A DNA stretch of 64,000 nucleotides from JAGNLV01 sp964612145 (GTDB lineage Bacteria; Zixibacteria; MSB-5A5; GN15; FEB-12). The position numbers and the translations under genes are program-made. Position 1 is the stretch's first letter, and the number at the start of each line of letters is the position of its first letter. The notes beneath the pieces are model-generated. The model did not search any database. It was not told the origin of the DNA and worked only from the letters and a program-made list of their open reading frames with translations. The stretch spans positions 97,958-161,957 of the forward strand of contig CAZTBP010000010.1 in assembly GCA_964612145.1 (NCBI GenBank). The letters are read 5' to 3'. Positions 53,955-62,784 of the stretch are shown piece by piece.

Positions 53955-55382
53955 ATGGCTGAGAAAAATACACAACTCGCCGTCATCGGCGGCGGACCCG
54001 GCGGCTACGCCGCTGCGTTCATGGCGGCCGATCTCGGGCTGGACGTAACCCTCATAGACCCAGACAACAACCCCGGCGGCGTCTGCCTCTACCGGGGATG
54101 CATCCCCTCCAAGGCCCTGCTGCATGTCGCGAAATTGATCTACGAAACCCGCGAATCCAAAGCCTGGGGCGTCAGCTTCACCAAACCCAAAATCAACCTC
54201 GACAAACTGCGCGGCTGGAAAGACGATGTCGTCGATCAGCTTACCGGCGGCCTCGGCCAACTGACTAAACAGCGCAAAATTCAACACATCCAGGGCACCG
54301 CCCGATTCGACTCCAACAAGCGCCTGTTCTACAAAGAAAGCGGCGGCGCCGAGGGCTACCTCAATTTCGAGTACGCCGTCATCGCCACCGGATCCCTTCC
54401 GGTCGTCATCCCCAAATTTGACCTTGGCGACGATCGCATCCTCGACTCCACCACCGCCCTCGAACTGCAGGACATCCCCGATTCCCTGCTCGTGGTCGGC
54501 GGCGGCTATATCGGCCTCGAACTCGGCACTGTCTACGCCTCCCTCGGCTCCAAAGTAACCGTTATCGAAATGACCGAGGGCCTCCTGCCCGGCGCCGACC
54601 GCGACCTCGTCCGCGTCCTGCACAAAAGCATCGAGCCGAAACTCGAAAAGATACTGCTCAAGACCACCGTCAAAGAGATGAAGGCGCAGAAAAACGGCAT
54701 CAAAGTTTCGTTCGAAAGCGACGACGACAGCCCCCGGACGAAAATCTTTGACAAGGTCCTCATGTCAGTCGGGCGTCGTCCCACCACCGACGGTCTCGAT
54801 CTGGACAATACGAATATCGAAACCGACAAACGCGGCTTCATCAAAGTCGACGAACAACGCCGCACCAGCGAGAAAAACATCCTCGCTATCGGCGATGTCG
54901 CCGGCGAACCGATGCTAGCGCACAAAGCCTCCCACGAAGGCCGCGTCGCCGCCGAGGTCATCGCGGGCAAAAACGTCGCCTACAACCCCGCCGCTATCCC
55001 GGCGGTCGTGTTCACCGATCCCGAACTCGCCTGGGCCGGCTACACCGAGGCCGAAGCAAAAGAAGCCGGGCTGAATTTTGAAGTCAGCAAATTCCCGTGG
55101 GCTGCCTCCGGTCGTGCCGCTACCCTGGGACGCTCCGACGGCCTCACCAAATTGATCGTCGATAAAGACACCGAGCAAATCCTCGGTATCGGCATCGTCG
55201 GCCCCGGCGCGGGGGAGATGATCGCCGAGGGTGTCCTTGCTGTCGAAATGGGCGCCAACGTCACCGATCTCGGCCTCTCCATCCACCCGCACCCGACTCT
55301 CACCGAGACCCTGATGGAAGCCGCCGACCTCATCCATGGCACCGCCACCCACTTCCACCGACCCAAACGCAAAAAGAAATAG
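53955..55382 (+). CDS. lpdA: Dihydrolipoyl dehydrogenase (E3)
   Basis: 475 aa. FAD motif GGGPGGYAA (12-20), redox disulfide Cys44-x4-Cys49 in GGVCLYRGCIP, NAD motif VVGGGYIGLELG, a second FAD-contact motif AIGDVAGEPMLAHKASHEG, and the C-terminal catalytic HPHPTLTE of the E3 dimer. It reoxidises dihydrolipoamide of aceF. It follows aceF by 26 nt with GGAGG before its ATG and ends the operon at a strong hairpin. Confidence 0.95.
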   Translation: MAEKNTQLAVIGGGPGGYAAAFMAADLGLDVTLIDPDNNPGGVCLYRGCIPSKALLHVAKLIYETRESKAWGVSFTKPKINLDKLRGWKDDVVDQLTGGLGQLTKQRKIQHIQGTARFDSNKRLFYKESGGAEGYLNFEYAVIATGSLPVVIPKFDLGDDRILDSTTALELQDIPDSLLVVGGGYIGLELGTVYASLGSKVTVIEMTEGLLPGADRDLVRVLHKSIEPKLEKILLKTTVKEMKAQKNGIKVSFESDDDSPRTKIFDKVLMSVGRRPTTDGLDLDNTNIETDKRGFIKVDEQRRTSEKNILAIGDVAGEPMLAHKASHEGRVAAEVIAGKNVAYNPAAIPAVVFTDPELAWAGYTEAEAKEAGLNFEVSKFPWAASGRAATLGRSDGLTKLIVDKDTEQILGIGIVGPGAGEMIAEGVLAVEMGANVTDLGLSIHPHPTLTETLMEAADLIHGTATHFHRPKRKKK

Positions 55383-55398
55383 ATTAAATTGCTCGTAG

Positions 55399-55421
55399 CC
55401 CACGCACCCGCGGTGCGTGGG
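55399..55421 (+). terminator. Hairpin after pyruvate dehydrogenase operon
   Basis: CCCACGCACC-CGC-GGTGCGTGGG, a perfect 10-bp stem with a 3-nt loop 17 nt after the lpdA stop. No T-run follows, so termination may be Rho-assisted, or this may be a mobile palindromic element. Confidence 0.55.
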
Positions 55422-55436
55422 TCCTATGGTGAGTAG

Positions 55437-55463
55437 GGCGGAATCATTCACCGGTTCCGCCAT
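55437..55463. repeat. Intergenic palindromic repeat, copy 1
   Basis: GGCGGAATC-ATTCACC-GGTTCCGCC, a 9-bp imperfect stem. A near copy lies at 57511-57534 on the other side of the BCCT gene (shared core GGAA[C/T]CATTCA[C/G]CGGTTCCGCC). Confidence 0.55.
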
Positions 55464-55496
55464 TCCTACTGTCTTTTCCCTTGCAGATAAACCCCC

Positions 55497-57302
55497 TCAC
55501 GGTCCCGACTTCCCCGAATCGCCCCCCTTTGTGTCTCTCGGGATCTCTATCTTATGCGTCTCCGGCTCCATCTTCCCAATAATCGTAGCGTGGTAGAGCT
55601 CCTCCTTCAACTCACGGTACAAACTGTAACACATGAGCAGCAGAACAAGAGTAAACGGCAAGCCGGTGGCAATCGACGCACTCTGCAAAGCAATCAAACC
55701 ACCACCCAGAAGCAGCGCAGCGGCGCAGGCCCCTTCCGTGATACCCCAGAAAATTCGTTGCGACACCGGTGATTCGAGCTTGCCGCCGGAGGTCAGGTGA
55801 TCAACCACCAACGAACCGGAATCCGACGACGTGACAAAAAAGATTACCACCAGCAATATGCCGATAAAGGACGTGATGTTCGCCAGCGGAAAACTCTCCA
55901 GCATCACGAAAAGGGCGGTCGAAACGTCGGTGCTGACAGCAGACGCAAGGTCAATCCCGGTGAGCTGCAGCCACAGCGCCGATCCACCAAACGTTGACAT
56001 CCACAGAAATGACAACAACGTCGGGAATATCATGACGCCCAGAATAAACTCGCGCACCGTACGGCCCTTGGAAATGCGCGCGATAAACATCCCCACAAAC
56101 GGCGACCAGGATATCCACCAGCCCCAGTAAAAAATCGTCCAGGGATTCTGCCAGACACTGCCTTCAGCACCAAGATAGGCCTCCGACCAGAAACTCAGTT
56201 GCGGTAGATTCTGCAAATAAAACCCAATGTTCTGAGTGAAAACCTTCATGATATAAACAGTCGGACCTACCAGCAGCAGAAACACCATGAGGAGTCCGGC
56301 AACTACCATATTGGCCGAACTTAATATCCTCACACCCTTATCAAGGCCGGTGATAATCGACATCACCGCCAGCAGCGTAATCCCGCCTATCAGCACTACC
56401 GCAAATCCCGTTGACGTTGGAAATCCGAACAAATAGTGCAGGCCGGATGCCACCTGCGTGACACCCAATCCCAGTGACGTGGCCAGGCCAAAAAGTGTAG
56501 CCAACACCGACAGGACATCGATCAAATTGCCCCAGAAACCGTATATCCGGTCACCCAGCAGCGGATGGAAAATCGAACGGATCGTAAGCGGAAGTCCCCG
56601 ATTGTAGGCAAAGAATGCCAGCGATAAACCGACCAGGGCGTAAATCCCCCACGGATGAATTCCCCAGTGAAAATACGTCTGTCCCAATGCAACTTGAGCC
56701 GCCTGAGCCGACTCCGGGGCGACGTCGAAAAGCGGCGACGGCTCCAGGTAATGGAAAATCGGCTCGCCAACACTCCAGAACATCAGGCCAATACCCATCC
56801 CGGCGCTGAGAAGCATGGAATACCAACTAAACGTACTGAATTCCGGGAGTGCATCCGGCCCCCCGATCCGAATCTTTCCAAAACTGCTGGCAGCTATCAG
56901 GATCATGACCAGCACAAAAAAATTGGCTGCCAGAATATACACCCAGCCAAACGTACTCCCGATACTATCCAGCAATTGCTGGAAGAACGTGGCCGACTGC
57001 TCTCTGAACAGCAGTGTCAACACGATAAACGCCAGCACCAAACCGCCCGCTGCCAGCGAAACCTGTGGATGCAAATCAAACCCGAACTTGGACCAGTTGT
57101 TTTCACCAGGTTTATGCCCCCTGGAATCATCGTAGAAACTCGCGGTCGGTATTATCTGGAGTCCCGTGAAAGTCCGGCGCTCATGAATTGCCTTCTCCTT
57201 CTGTTTCTCCCAGAATGACCGTGCCATCGCAACGGCCTTTTGCTCATAAGATAATTCTTTCCGCTTCCTCTTTTTCTTCTTGCGATCCTTTTTCTTATCC
57301 AT
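55497..57302 (-). CDS. BCCT-family betaine/choline/carnitine transporter
   Basis: 601 aa from ATG 57302 (MDKKKDRKKKKRKRK); a TTG at 57374 would add 24 residues. A highly basic N-terminal tail precedes 12 membrane helices. BCCT hallmarks are visible: MGIGLMFWSVGEPIFHYLEP, the Trp/Gly-rich stretch NPWTIFYWGWWISWSPFVGMFIAR (written here in part; the aromatic ligand box lies in it), and SSDSGSLVVDHLTSGG. It imports zwitterionic quaternary amines such as glycine betaine, driven by Na+ or H+, for osmoprotection. The C-terminal tail is short and polar. No linked regulator. Confidence 0.9.
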   Translation of the reverse strand: MDKKKDRKKKKRKRKELSYEQKAVAMARSFWEKQKEKAIHERRTFTGLQIIPTASFYDDSRGHKPGENNWSKFGFDLHPQVSLAAGGLVLAFIVLTLLFREQSATFFQQLLDSIGSTFGWVYILAANFFVLVMILIAASSFGKIRIGGPDALPEFSTFSWYSMLLSAGMGIGLMFWSVGEPIFHYLEPSPLFDVAPESAQAAQVALGQTYFHWGIHPWGIYALVGLSLAFFAYNRGLPLTIRSIFHPLLGDRIYGFWGNLIDVLSVLATLFGLATSLGLGVTQVASGLHYLFGFPTSTGFAVVLIGGITLLAVMSIITGLDKGVRILSSANMVVAGLLMVFLLLVGPTVYIMKVFTQNIGFYLQNLPQLSFWSEAYLGAEGSVWQNPWTIFYWGWWISWSPFVGMFIARISKGRTVREFILGVMIFPTLLSFLWMSTFGGSALWLQLTGIDLASAVSTDVSTALFVMLESFPLANITSFIGILLVVIFFVTSSDSGSLVVDHLTSGGKLESPVSQRIFWGITEGACAAALLLGGGLIALQSASIATGLPFTLVLLLMCYSLYRELKEELYHATIIGKMEPETHKIEIPRDTKGGDSGKSGP

Positions 57303-57510
57303 GACAATGCCCATCCGGCGTTCGGCGGGCTCCCGCGACACCCGCGACGGAAGCCTCCTGCGGAACACAGACAATTAATATCTCGCCAAACCCTGATTAC
57401 CTCATGTATGCACTCCCGTGTTCAACGTGTCAATAAAACATTGTCTGACAATTCTACCTGTAATATCTCCGTGGAACACGGGAGGCAGCGGAGCGCGACT
57501 AATTGACAGG

Positions 57511-57534
57511 CCGGAACCATTCAGCGGTTCCGCC
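57511..57534. repeat. Intergenic palindromic repeat, copy 2
   Basis: CCGGAACC-ATTCAGC-GGTTCCGCC, near-identical to the copy at 55437-55463. Both flank the BCCT gene and lie beside gene ends, typical of a dispersed REP-like family. Confidence 0.55.
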
Positions 57535-57548
57535 AGCCTTCTACCGAA

Positions 57549-59498
57549 TCATTTCCCGACCTTCTTCCGCAGAACATTTATCAAACTCCCCTCCAAAATC
57601 ATCTCGCACTCCCGTTCGTTCATGTCATGACGGACCTCGTAACTCTCATCCCTGGTCTTGTTTAGGACCGTGATCTTCATGCCGTCGTTGTTGCAGTCAA
57701 CCGCTTCCTTCCAGCCCTCGATAAGCAACTCATCTCCCTGTTCGATTTTGTCGTAATCACCGTCATTCGTAAAGGTCAGCGGCAAAACCCCGAAATTGAT
57801 CAAATTCTGCTTATGGATTCGTGCGAACTCTTTCGCGATCACCGCCCGCAGCCCCAGATACCTCGGTGCCAGAGCCGCATGCTCTCGGCTCGAACCCTGC
57901 CCATAGTTCTTTCCGCCGACCACGAACGACCCGCCTTCTTTATGCTCCAGCGCCCGTTTTGGATACGAGTCGTCAATCGCCGAAAATACGAACTCACTGA
58001 TCTTTTCCACGTTACTTCGGAACGGCAGCACCCGCTGACCGGCCGGCATAATCTCATCCGTCGAAACGTCATCACCCACCTTCAGCAATACCGGCCCAAT
58101 CAGCTTTTCAGGCATCGGATCAAACTCCGGCAGCGACGTTATATTCGGTCCTTTCTCCAGCGCGACATCGGAACCATCCTCCGGCGGCTCCACCAGCATC
58201 TGGCGGTTCACCGTCACACGTTCCGGCTCCTCCCATTTCGGGTAATCCATATCGAGCGTCCGAGGATCGGTAATCACCCCGGCCAGCGCCGAGGCCGTCG
58301 CCGTCTCCGGACTGCACAAATGCACCTGGTCCTCTTTGGTCCCGGATCGCCCCGGGAAATTGCGAGGGACCGTCCTAAGCGAGATCTGTCCGGTCGCCGG
58401 CGCCTGGCCCATCCCGATACACCCGTTGCAGCCCGCCTGGTGGATCCGCGCTCCCGCCGCAATCAGCTTGTTGAGGTGGCTCATGATCGTCAGGTTCTGA
58501 AGTATCTGCCGCGAGGTCGGGTTGACATCAAACGACACCCGGTCATGCACCTGCCGCCCCTCGACCATCAGCGCCGCAATAGCAAAATCCCGCAACCCCG
58601 GATTCGCTGACGAACCTATATACGTCTGGTAAATCTTCTTGCCCGCCACCTCGGAGACCTTCTTCACATTCCCCGGACTGGTCGGCAGCGCTATCAGCGG
58701 CTCCAGTTCAGCTAAATCAATCTCGTCATACTCATCGTATTCCGCATCGTCATCGGCCGTCATTTCAACAAAATCACCCTCCCGTTCCTGCTGCTTCAAA
58801 AAGCGCTGCACCGTATCATCGGCAGGGAAGACCGTTGTGGTTGCGCCCAGTTCCGCACCCATGTTGGCGATCACATGACGATCCATCGCCGAAAGGCTGT
58901 CAAGCCCCGGCCCGTAATACTCAATAATCTTACCGATCCCGCCACTTACTCCGTGCCGCCGCAGCATTTCCAGAATGACATCTTTGGCGCTGACCCAGTC
59001 GGGCAGCTTCTTCGTCAGCTTCACACCCATAATCTTCGGCATCGCCACATAGAACGGATCTCCCGCCATCGCCCGCGCTACCTCGAGCCCGCCGGCCCCG
59101 ATCGCCAGCATCCCCAGCGACCCCGCCGCACAGGTATGACTGTCCGATCCCAGCAGCGTCTTGCCGGGGATCCCGAACCGCTCCATATGCACTGGGTGAC
59201 TGACGCCGTTGCCCGGACGGCTGTACCACACGCCAAACTTTTTACAGGCGCTGCGCAAAAACAAATGATCGTCCGGATTGCGGTAATCCGTCTGCAGCAG
59301 ATTATGATCGACATACTGCGCCGAGAGTTCCGTCTTGACCCGGGGCAGTCCCATCGCCTCCAGCTCCAGCATGACCATCGTTCCCGTGGCGTCCTGCGTG
59401 AGCGTCTGGTCGATCTTCAGCCCAATCTGTTGCCCCGGCGTCATGGTCCCGTCGGCCAAATGGTTCTCTATCAGCTTCCGCGCAACATTCTGTCGCAT
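57549..59498 (-). CDS. Aconitate hydratase, Aquifex type
   Basis: 649 aa from ATG 59498, which has GGAG 7 nt upstream (a TTG at 59510 is in frame but lies on that site). The 4Fe-4S ligands are in GSDSHTC and GCNGC. The C-terminal swivel domain has GGKNYGQGSSREHAA. The chain is shorter than AcnA (~890 aa) and contains an acidic insert near residues 250-270 (a run of Asp, Glu and Tyr). It isomerises citrate to isocitrate in the TCA cycle. The acidic insert is unusual. Alone in its unit. Confidence 0.9.
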   Translation of the reverse strand: MRQNVARKLIENHLADGTMTPGQQIGLKIDQTLTQDATGTMVMLELEAMGLPRVKTELSAQYVDHNLLQTDYRNPDDHLFLRSACKKFGVWYSRPGNGVSHPVHMERFGIPGKTLLGSDSHTCAAGSLGMLAIGAGGLEVARAMAGDPFYVAMPKIMGVKLTKKLPDWVSAKDVILEMLRRHGVSGGIGKIIEYYGPGLDSLSAMDRHVIANMGAELGATTTVFPADDTVQRFLKQQEREGDFVEMTADDDAEYDEYDEIDLAELEPLIALPTSPGNVKKVSEVAGKKIYQTYIGSSANPGLRDFAIAALMVEGRQVHDRVSFDVNPTSRQILQNLTIMSHLNKLIAAGARIHQAGCNGCIGMGQAPATGQISLRTVPRNFPGRSGTKEDQVHLCSPETATASALAGVITDPRTLDMDYPKWEEPERVTVNRQMLVEPPEDGSDVALEKGPNITSLPEFDPMPEKLIGPVLLKVGDDVSTDEIMPAGQRVLPFRSNVEKISEFVFSAIDDSYPKRALEHKEGGSFVVGGKNYGQGSSREHAALAPRYLGLRAVIAKEFARIHKQNLINFGVLPLTFTNDGDYDKIEQGDELLIEGWKEAVDCNNDGMKITVLNKTRDESYEVRHDMNERECEMILEGSLINVLRKKVGK

Positions 59499-59865
59499 AT
59501 ATAGCTCCAATTCGTAGTGTTATATTCGATAAAAACGAAAACCGCCGACAAATGTCATTCCTGCGAAAGCAGTAATCCGGCTCTCTGCAGGCCAGGACCT
59601 TAATGATCCAAACCCGCGTACAGTGTCGGGTGCACATGGCTGTACGGCGTAGCGATGTCGTATGGCCCGCCATTTATGGCCGGTGTCTCTTCTTCCCATA
59701 ACAAAACCGCCCCAGCGATGTTTCGGTTGCCTGACTCCCCCCAAAAAAACAAATTGCCACCCCCCACCAAACTCTCTATGTTCCCCGGAAACCCGGGAGA
59801 CGGTCCCACAAAACCCGACCCCCTCCCGAAACAACAAGGCCCGACCAAACAAAGCAGGCGCTGCG
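59499..59865. other. Intergenic region with dispersed palindrome
   Basis: 367 nt between the divergent aconitase and DsrC-like genes. ATTCCTGC-GAAA-GCAGTAAT (59557-59576) is a palindrome of the 'ATTCC...GGAAT' type found scattered in many genomes, followed by C-rich tracts. No additional gene was seen; a longer in-frame extension of the DsrC gene has improbable composition. Confidence 0.4.
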
Positions 59866-60528
59866 ATGAAAGACTTCGTCGCCAACGGAAAAACCTACCG
59901 CGTCGACGACCGCGGCTACCTCGTCGACCCCGAACAATGGGATGAAAACTTCGCCGAGGCCATGGCCCCCGAAATTGGCATCAAAAACGGCCTCACCGAA
60001 TCCCACTGGCGCATGATCCACTTCCTCCGCAACACCTTCCACCACATCAACAAATGCCCCCTCATCTACGTCGCCTGCAAACAAAACGACATCGGACTCG
60101 GCGACCTCAAAAAACTCTTCCCCGCCGGATGGCTCCGAGGCGCCTGCAAAATCTCCGGCATCACCTACCGCGACGGCTACATGCAGCACGTCTGGCTCGA
60201 GGACGACATCATCCACCACACCCGCACCTACAACGAAAAAGAATACGACGTCGACGACCAGGGATTCCTCATCAACCCCGAACAATGGGACGAAAACTTC
60301 GCCGTCCAAAAAGCCTACGAACACAACATCACCGGCAACCTCACCGACAAACACTGGGACATCATCCGATACATCCGCTCCCACTATCTCACCGAAGGCG
60401 AGATCCCCACCATCTACCAAACCTGCGACCACGCCGGCCTGCAACTCGACGACCTCGAACAACTCTTCCCCGAGGGCTACCACCGCGGCGCCGTCCAGAT
60501 CGCCGGCCTCCAGGCCGTCCCCCACTAA
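59866..60528 (+). CDS. Tandem-fused DsrC/TusE-like sulfur carrier homologue
   Basis: 220 aa from ATG 59866, twice the ~105-115 aa of the family. Two DsrC folds follow each other: ~3-110 and ~127-220. Each has the repeated pattern GYLVDPEQWDENFA (or GFLINPEQWDENFA), then a helix, then the LF-P-x-G region. Unit 1 keeps CysB (Cys94 in GACKISG) but lacks the C-terminal CysA. Unit 2 replaces CysB by Val210 (GAVQIAG) and has no CysA. So it cannot form the CysA-CysB disulfide of true DsrC, and one Cys remains for a TusE-like persulfide relay. No dsrAB or tusBCD genes lie nearby. It could be a regulatory or scaffold homologue. Confidence 0.8.
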   Translation: MKDFVANGKTYRVDDRGYLVDPEQWDENFAEAMAPEIGIKNGLTESHWRMIHFLRNTFHHINKCPLIYVACKQNDIGLGDLKKLFPAGWLRGACKISGITYRDGYMQHVWLEDDIIHHTRTYNEKEYDVDDQGFLINPEQWDENFAVQKAYEHNITGNLTDKHWDIIRYIRSHYLTEGEIPTIYQTCDHAGLQLDDLEQLFPEGYHRGAVQIAGLQAVPH

Positions 60529-60628
60529 CCAACCCCACCCCCTTGCCCCCCTTGCACTTAACTGCCACCACCACCCAACCCCGTTTTTTTCATTGAATCC
60601 GCCGCCAATCTTCCTTTCCATTTATCCC

Positions 60629-62146
60629 ATGGCTCCCCAAACGAGTAAATCCCTCCCCCCGCGCAAGCCCCTCCGCGCATTACTGCCCGGTGCCCCACCG
60701 AGTACGGTGACTTCCCCCCGCAATATCATCGCCGCTGCTTTCATCCTCACCCTCCTGTGCCTCGCCACCCTTCTCTCCTGCTCGTCCGGCTCCGACACCA
60801 CCCTCCCCGATGAAATCAAACTCGACCTCGACGCCATCAAATCACGCGGCACCCTCCGCGCCATCACCACCTACTCCTCAACCTCCTACTTCATCTACCG
60901 CGGCCAGCCCTTGGGCTTCGAATACGAACTCCTCCGCCGCCTCGCTGAACACCTCGGCGTCCGCCTCGAAATCGTCGTCGCCAACAACCTCGATAACCTC
61001 TTCGCCATGCTCCTCGCCGGCGAGGGCGACCTCGTCGCCCACAGCCTCACCATCACCAAAAGCCGCAAAAACATCGTCAACTTCACCCTCCCCATCGCCA
61101 CCACCCACCAGGTCCTCATCCAGCGCAAACCCGAAAACTGGCGCGACATGAAACAGCACGAAATCGAACGCGCCCTCATCCGCAACCCCGTCAACCTCAT
61201 CGGGAAAACCATCAACGTCCGCAAAAACTCCGCCTACTACGAACGCCTGATCAACCTCTCCGAAGAAATCGGCGGCGATATCGATATCGTCCCCGTCGAG
61301 GGCCGCCACTCCACCGAACAGCTCATCGCCATGGTCGCCGACGGCGACATCGACTACACCGTCGCCGATGAAAACCTCGCCTTCATCCAGAAAACCCACC
61401 ACTCCATTCTCGATATCAAAACCACCCTCTCCCTGCCGCAGCGCATCGCCTGGGCCGTACGCAAATCCTCGCCCAACCTGCTCTCTCAGATAAACCTCTG
61501 GCTCGCCGAAATCAAAGAATCGCCCGACTATTACACCATTTACAATAAATACTTCCGCAACCGCCGCCAGTCCCGCGTCTGGGCCGCCGCCGATGTCATA
61601 GCCGGTGAACGCGTCTCCGAATACGACTCCCTGCTCAAGCTCCACGCCGCCGAGCTCGGCTGGGACTGGCGCCTGCTCGCCGCCCTCGTCTTCCAGGAAT
61701 CCGCCTTCGACCCCGATGCCGAATCATGGGCCGGCGCCCAGGGACTGATGCAGATGATGCCAGCTATCGGCCAAAAATTCGGCGCCGTCAACCTCTTCGA
61801 CCCCGCCCAGTCCATTGCAGCCGGCGCCGCCTACCTGGCCTATTTGCAGGAGATTTTCGCCGATGTTCCCGATACCCTCCAGCGCACCCATTTTGTGCTG
61901 GCCGCCTACAACGCGGGGGAGAACCACGTCAACGATGCCCGCCGGCTGGCCGAAAAGTACGGCGAGGACCCCAATGTCTGGACCGACAATGTTGAGGCCT
62001 ATATGCTCAAGAAGTCCGATCCGAAGTTCTATAATGATGATTCGGTATATTACGGGCCCGCGCGTGGGGAGGAGACGGTGAACTATGTGCGCACGGTGTT
62101 TGATATTTACGACCACTACCAGGCCCTGATTGCCTTTGAGGAGTGA
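60629..62146 (+). CDS. MltF-like lytic transglycosylase lipoprotein
   Basis: 505 aa from ATG 60629. The N-terminal lipoprotein signal has lipobox LLSC. A SBP_bac_3-like regulatory domain (~70-300; LRAITTYSSTSYFIYRGQPLGFEYEL) precedes an SLT domain (~345-490) with catalytic Glu in QESAFDPDA, then GLMQMMPA and AAYNAGENHV. It cleaves peptidoglycan glycan strands to 1,6-anhydro ends and recycles wall material. The architecture equals MltF. Its Pro/Arg-rich N-terminal leader is long (~45 residues) before the hydrophobic segment. Confidence 0.92.
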   Translation: MAPQTSKSLPPRKPLRALLPGAPPSTVTSPRNIIAAAFILTLLCLATLLSCSSGSDTTLPDEIKLDLDAIKSRGTLRAITTYSSTSYFIYRGQPLGFEYELLRRLAEHLGVRLEIVVANNLDNLFAMLLAGEGDLVAHSLTITKSRKNIVNFTLPIATTHQVLIQRKPENWRDMKQHEIERALIRNPVNLIGKTINVRKNSAYYERLINLSEEIGGDIDIVPVEGRHSTEQLIAMVADGDIDYTVADENLAFIQKTHHSILDIKTTLSLPQRIAWAVRKSSPNLLSQINLWLAEIKESPDYYTIYNKYFRNRRQSRVWAAADVIAGERVSEYDSLLKLHAAELGWDWRLLAALVFQESAFDPDAESWAGAQGLMQMMPAIGQKFGAVNLFDPAQSIAAGAAYLAYLQEIFADVPDTLQRTHFVLAAYNAGENHVNDARRLAEKYGEDPNVWTDNVEAYMLKKSDPKFYNDDSVYYGPARGEETVNYVRTVFDIYDHYQALIAFEE

Positions 62147-62227
62147 GGGGGAGTGGTTCGCGCATCAAGTGACATGCCGCAAGGTAAACATCACACTTAT
62201 ATCTTATCGAACAGTGCCGACAGCCTA

Positions 62228-62256
62228 TTGACATCTGAATAGAACCGTCGTATTCT
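62228..62256 (+). promoter_or_regulatory. Consensus-like promoter of the kinase cassette
   Basis: TTGACA (62228-62233), exactly 17 nt, TATTCT (62251-62256), about 75 nt before the first gene. The quality contrasts with the weak promoters of the neighbouring chromosomal genes. Confidence 0.65.
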
Positions 62257-62331
62257 ATGAGAGGCTTGAAAAACTGGTACAGGATAGTCTGTATCTTCGG
62301 TAATTGAGGCTTTAGCTGGAGGGCAGTGAGC

Positions 62332-62784
62332 ATGGTTTCTTTGGGTATCAGGTTCAGTACGAGGGCCCTGGCGTTTGCTGTTTTGGATGGTCCAAAAACC
62401 TCACCAGGTGTTATTGACTGTCAGAAAGTGCAGTACCCTACTCATTTCGCTCATGTTCCGCTGCTGGACTGGGTCTATATGGAAATTGAAACGATTTGTC
62501 AAAAGCACAATGTAAGCACGGTTGTCATAAAAAAGTACGAGGGTCAGACTAAGGGAAACTCTTATGAAGAAAGAGTGCATTGTGAAGGCGTGGCCTTATT
62601 AGCAGCGCATAGATGTTCAAAGATACCCGGCTTTGTTAAGGCGAAGAGTACGCTTGCGAAGGATGTAAAAGGAAAAGCGAAGTATTTGAAAACGAAATTG
62701 CCCACGAATTTAGTTCCTAACTTTAGCAAGTATTCGGAGATGGAACAAGAAGCGATTATTTGTTCTTGGAGTACCCTGCCCTGA
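62332..62784 (+). CDS. RNase-H-fold/DUF3010-like small protein
   Basis: 150 aa from ATG 62332 (GGAGGG 8 nt upstream favours it over GTG 62326). The strand pattern IRFSTRALAFAVLDG followed by a helix and STVVIKKYEGQTKGNSYEERVHCEGVALLAA resembles DUF3010/RuvC-like RNase H folds (a beta hairpin, then 'VVI-K-x-x-x-TKG' and a helix). The catalytic acidic residues are not certain. Its TGA overlaps the kinase ATG by one base (TGATG), so the two are translationally coupled. Lower GC than the preceding chromosomal gene. Confidence 0.55.
   Translation: MVSLGIRFSTRALAFAVLDGPKTSPGVIDCQKVQYPTHFAHVPLLDWVYMEIETICQKHNVSTVVIKKYEGQTKGNSYEERVHCEGVALLAAHRCSKIPGFVKAKSTLAKDVKGKAKYLKTKLPTNLVPNFSKYSEMEQEAIICSWSTLP

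Noticed and set aside
59662..59865. N-terminal extension of the DsrC-like protein
   Set aside because: Pro/Cys-rich translation of C-rich intergenic DNA; the domain begins exactly at ATG 59866.
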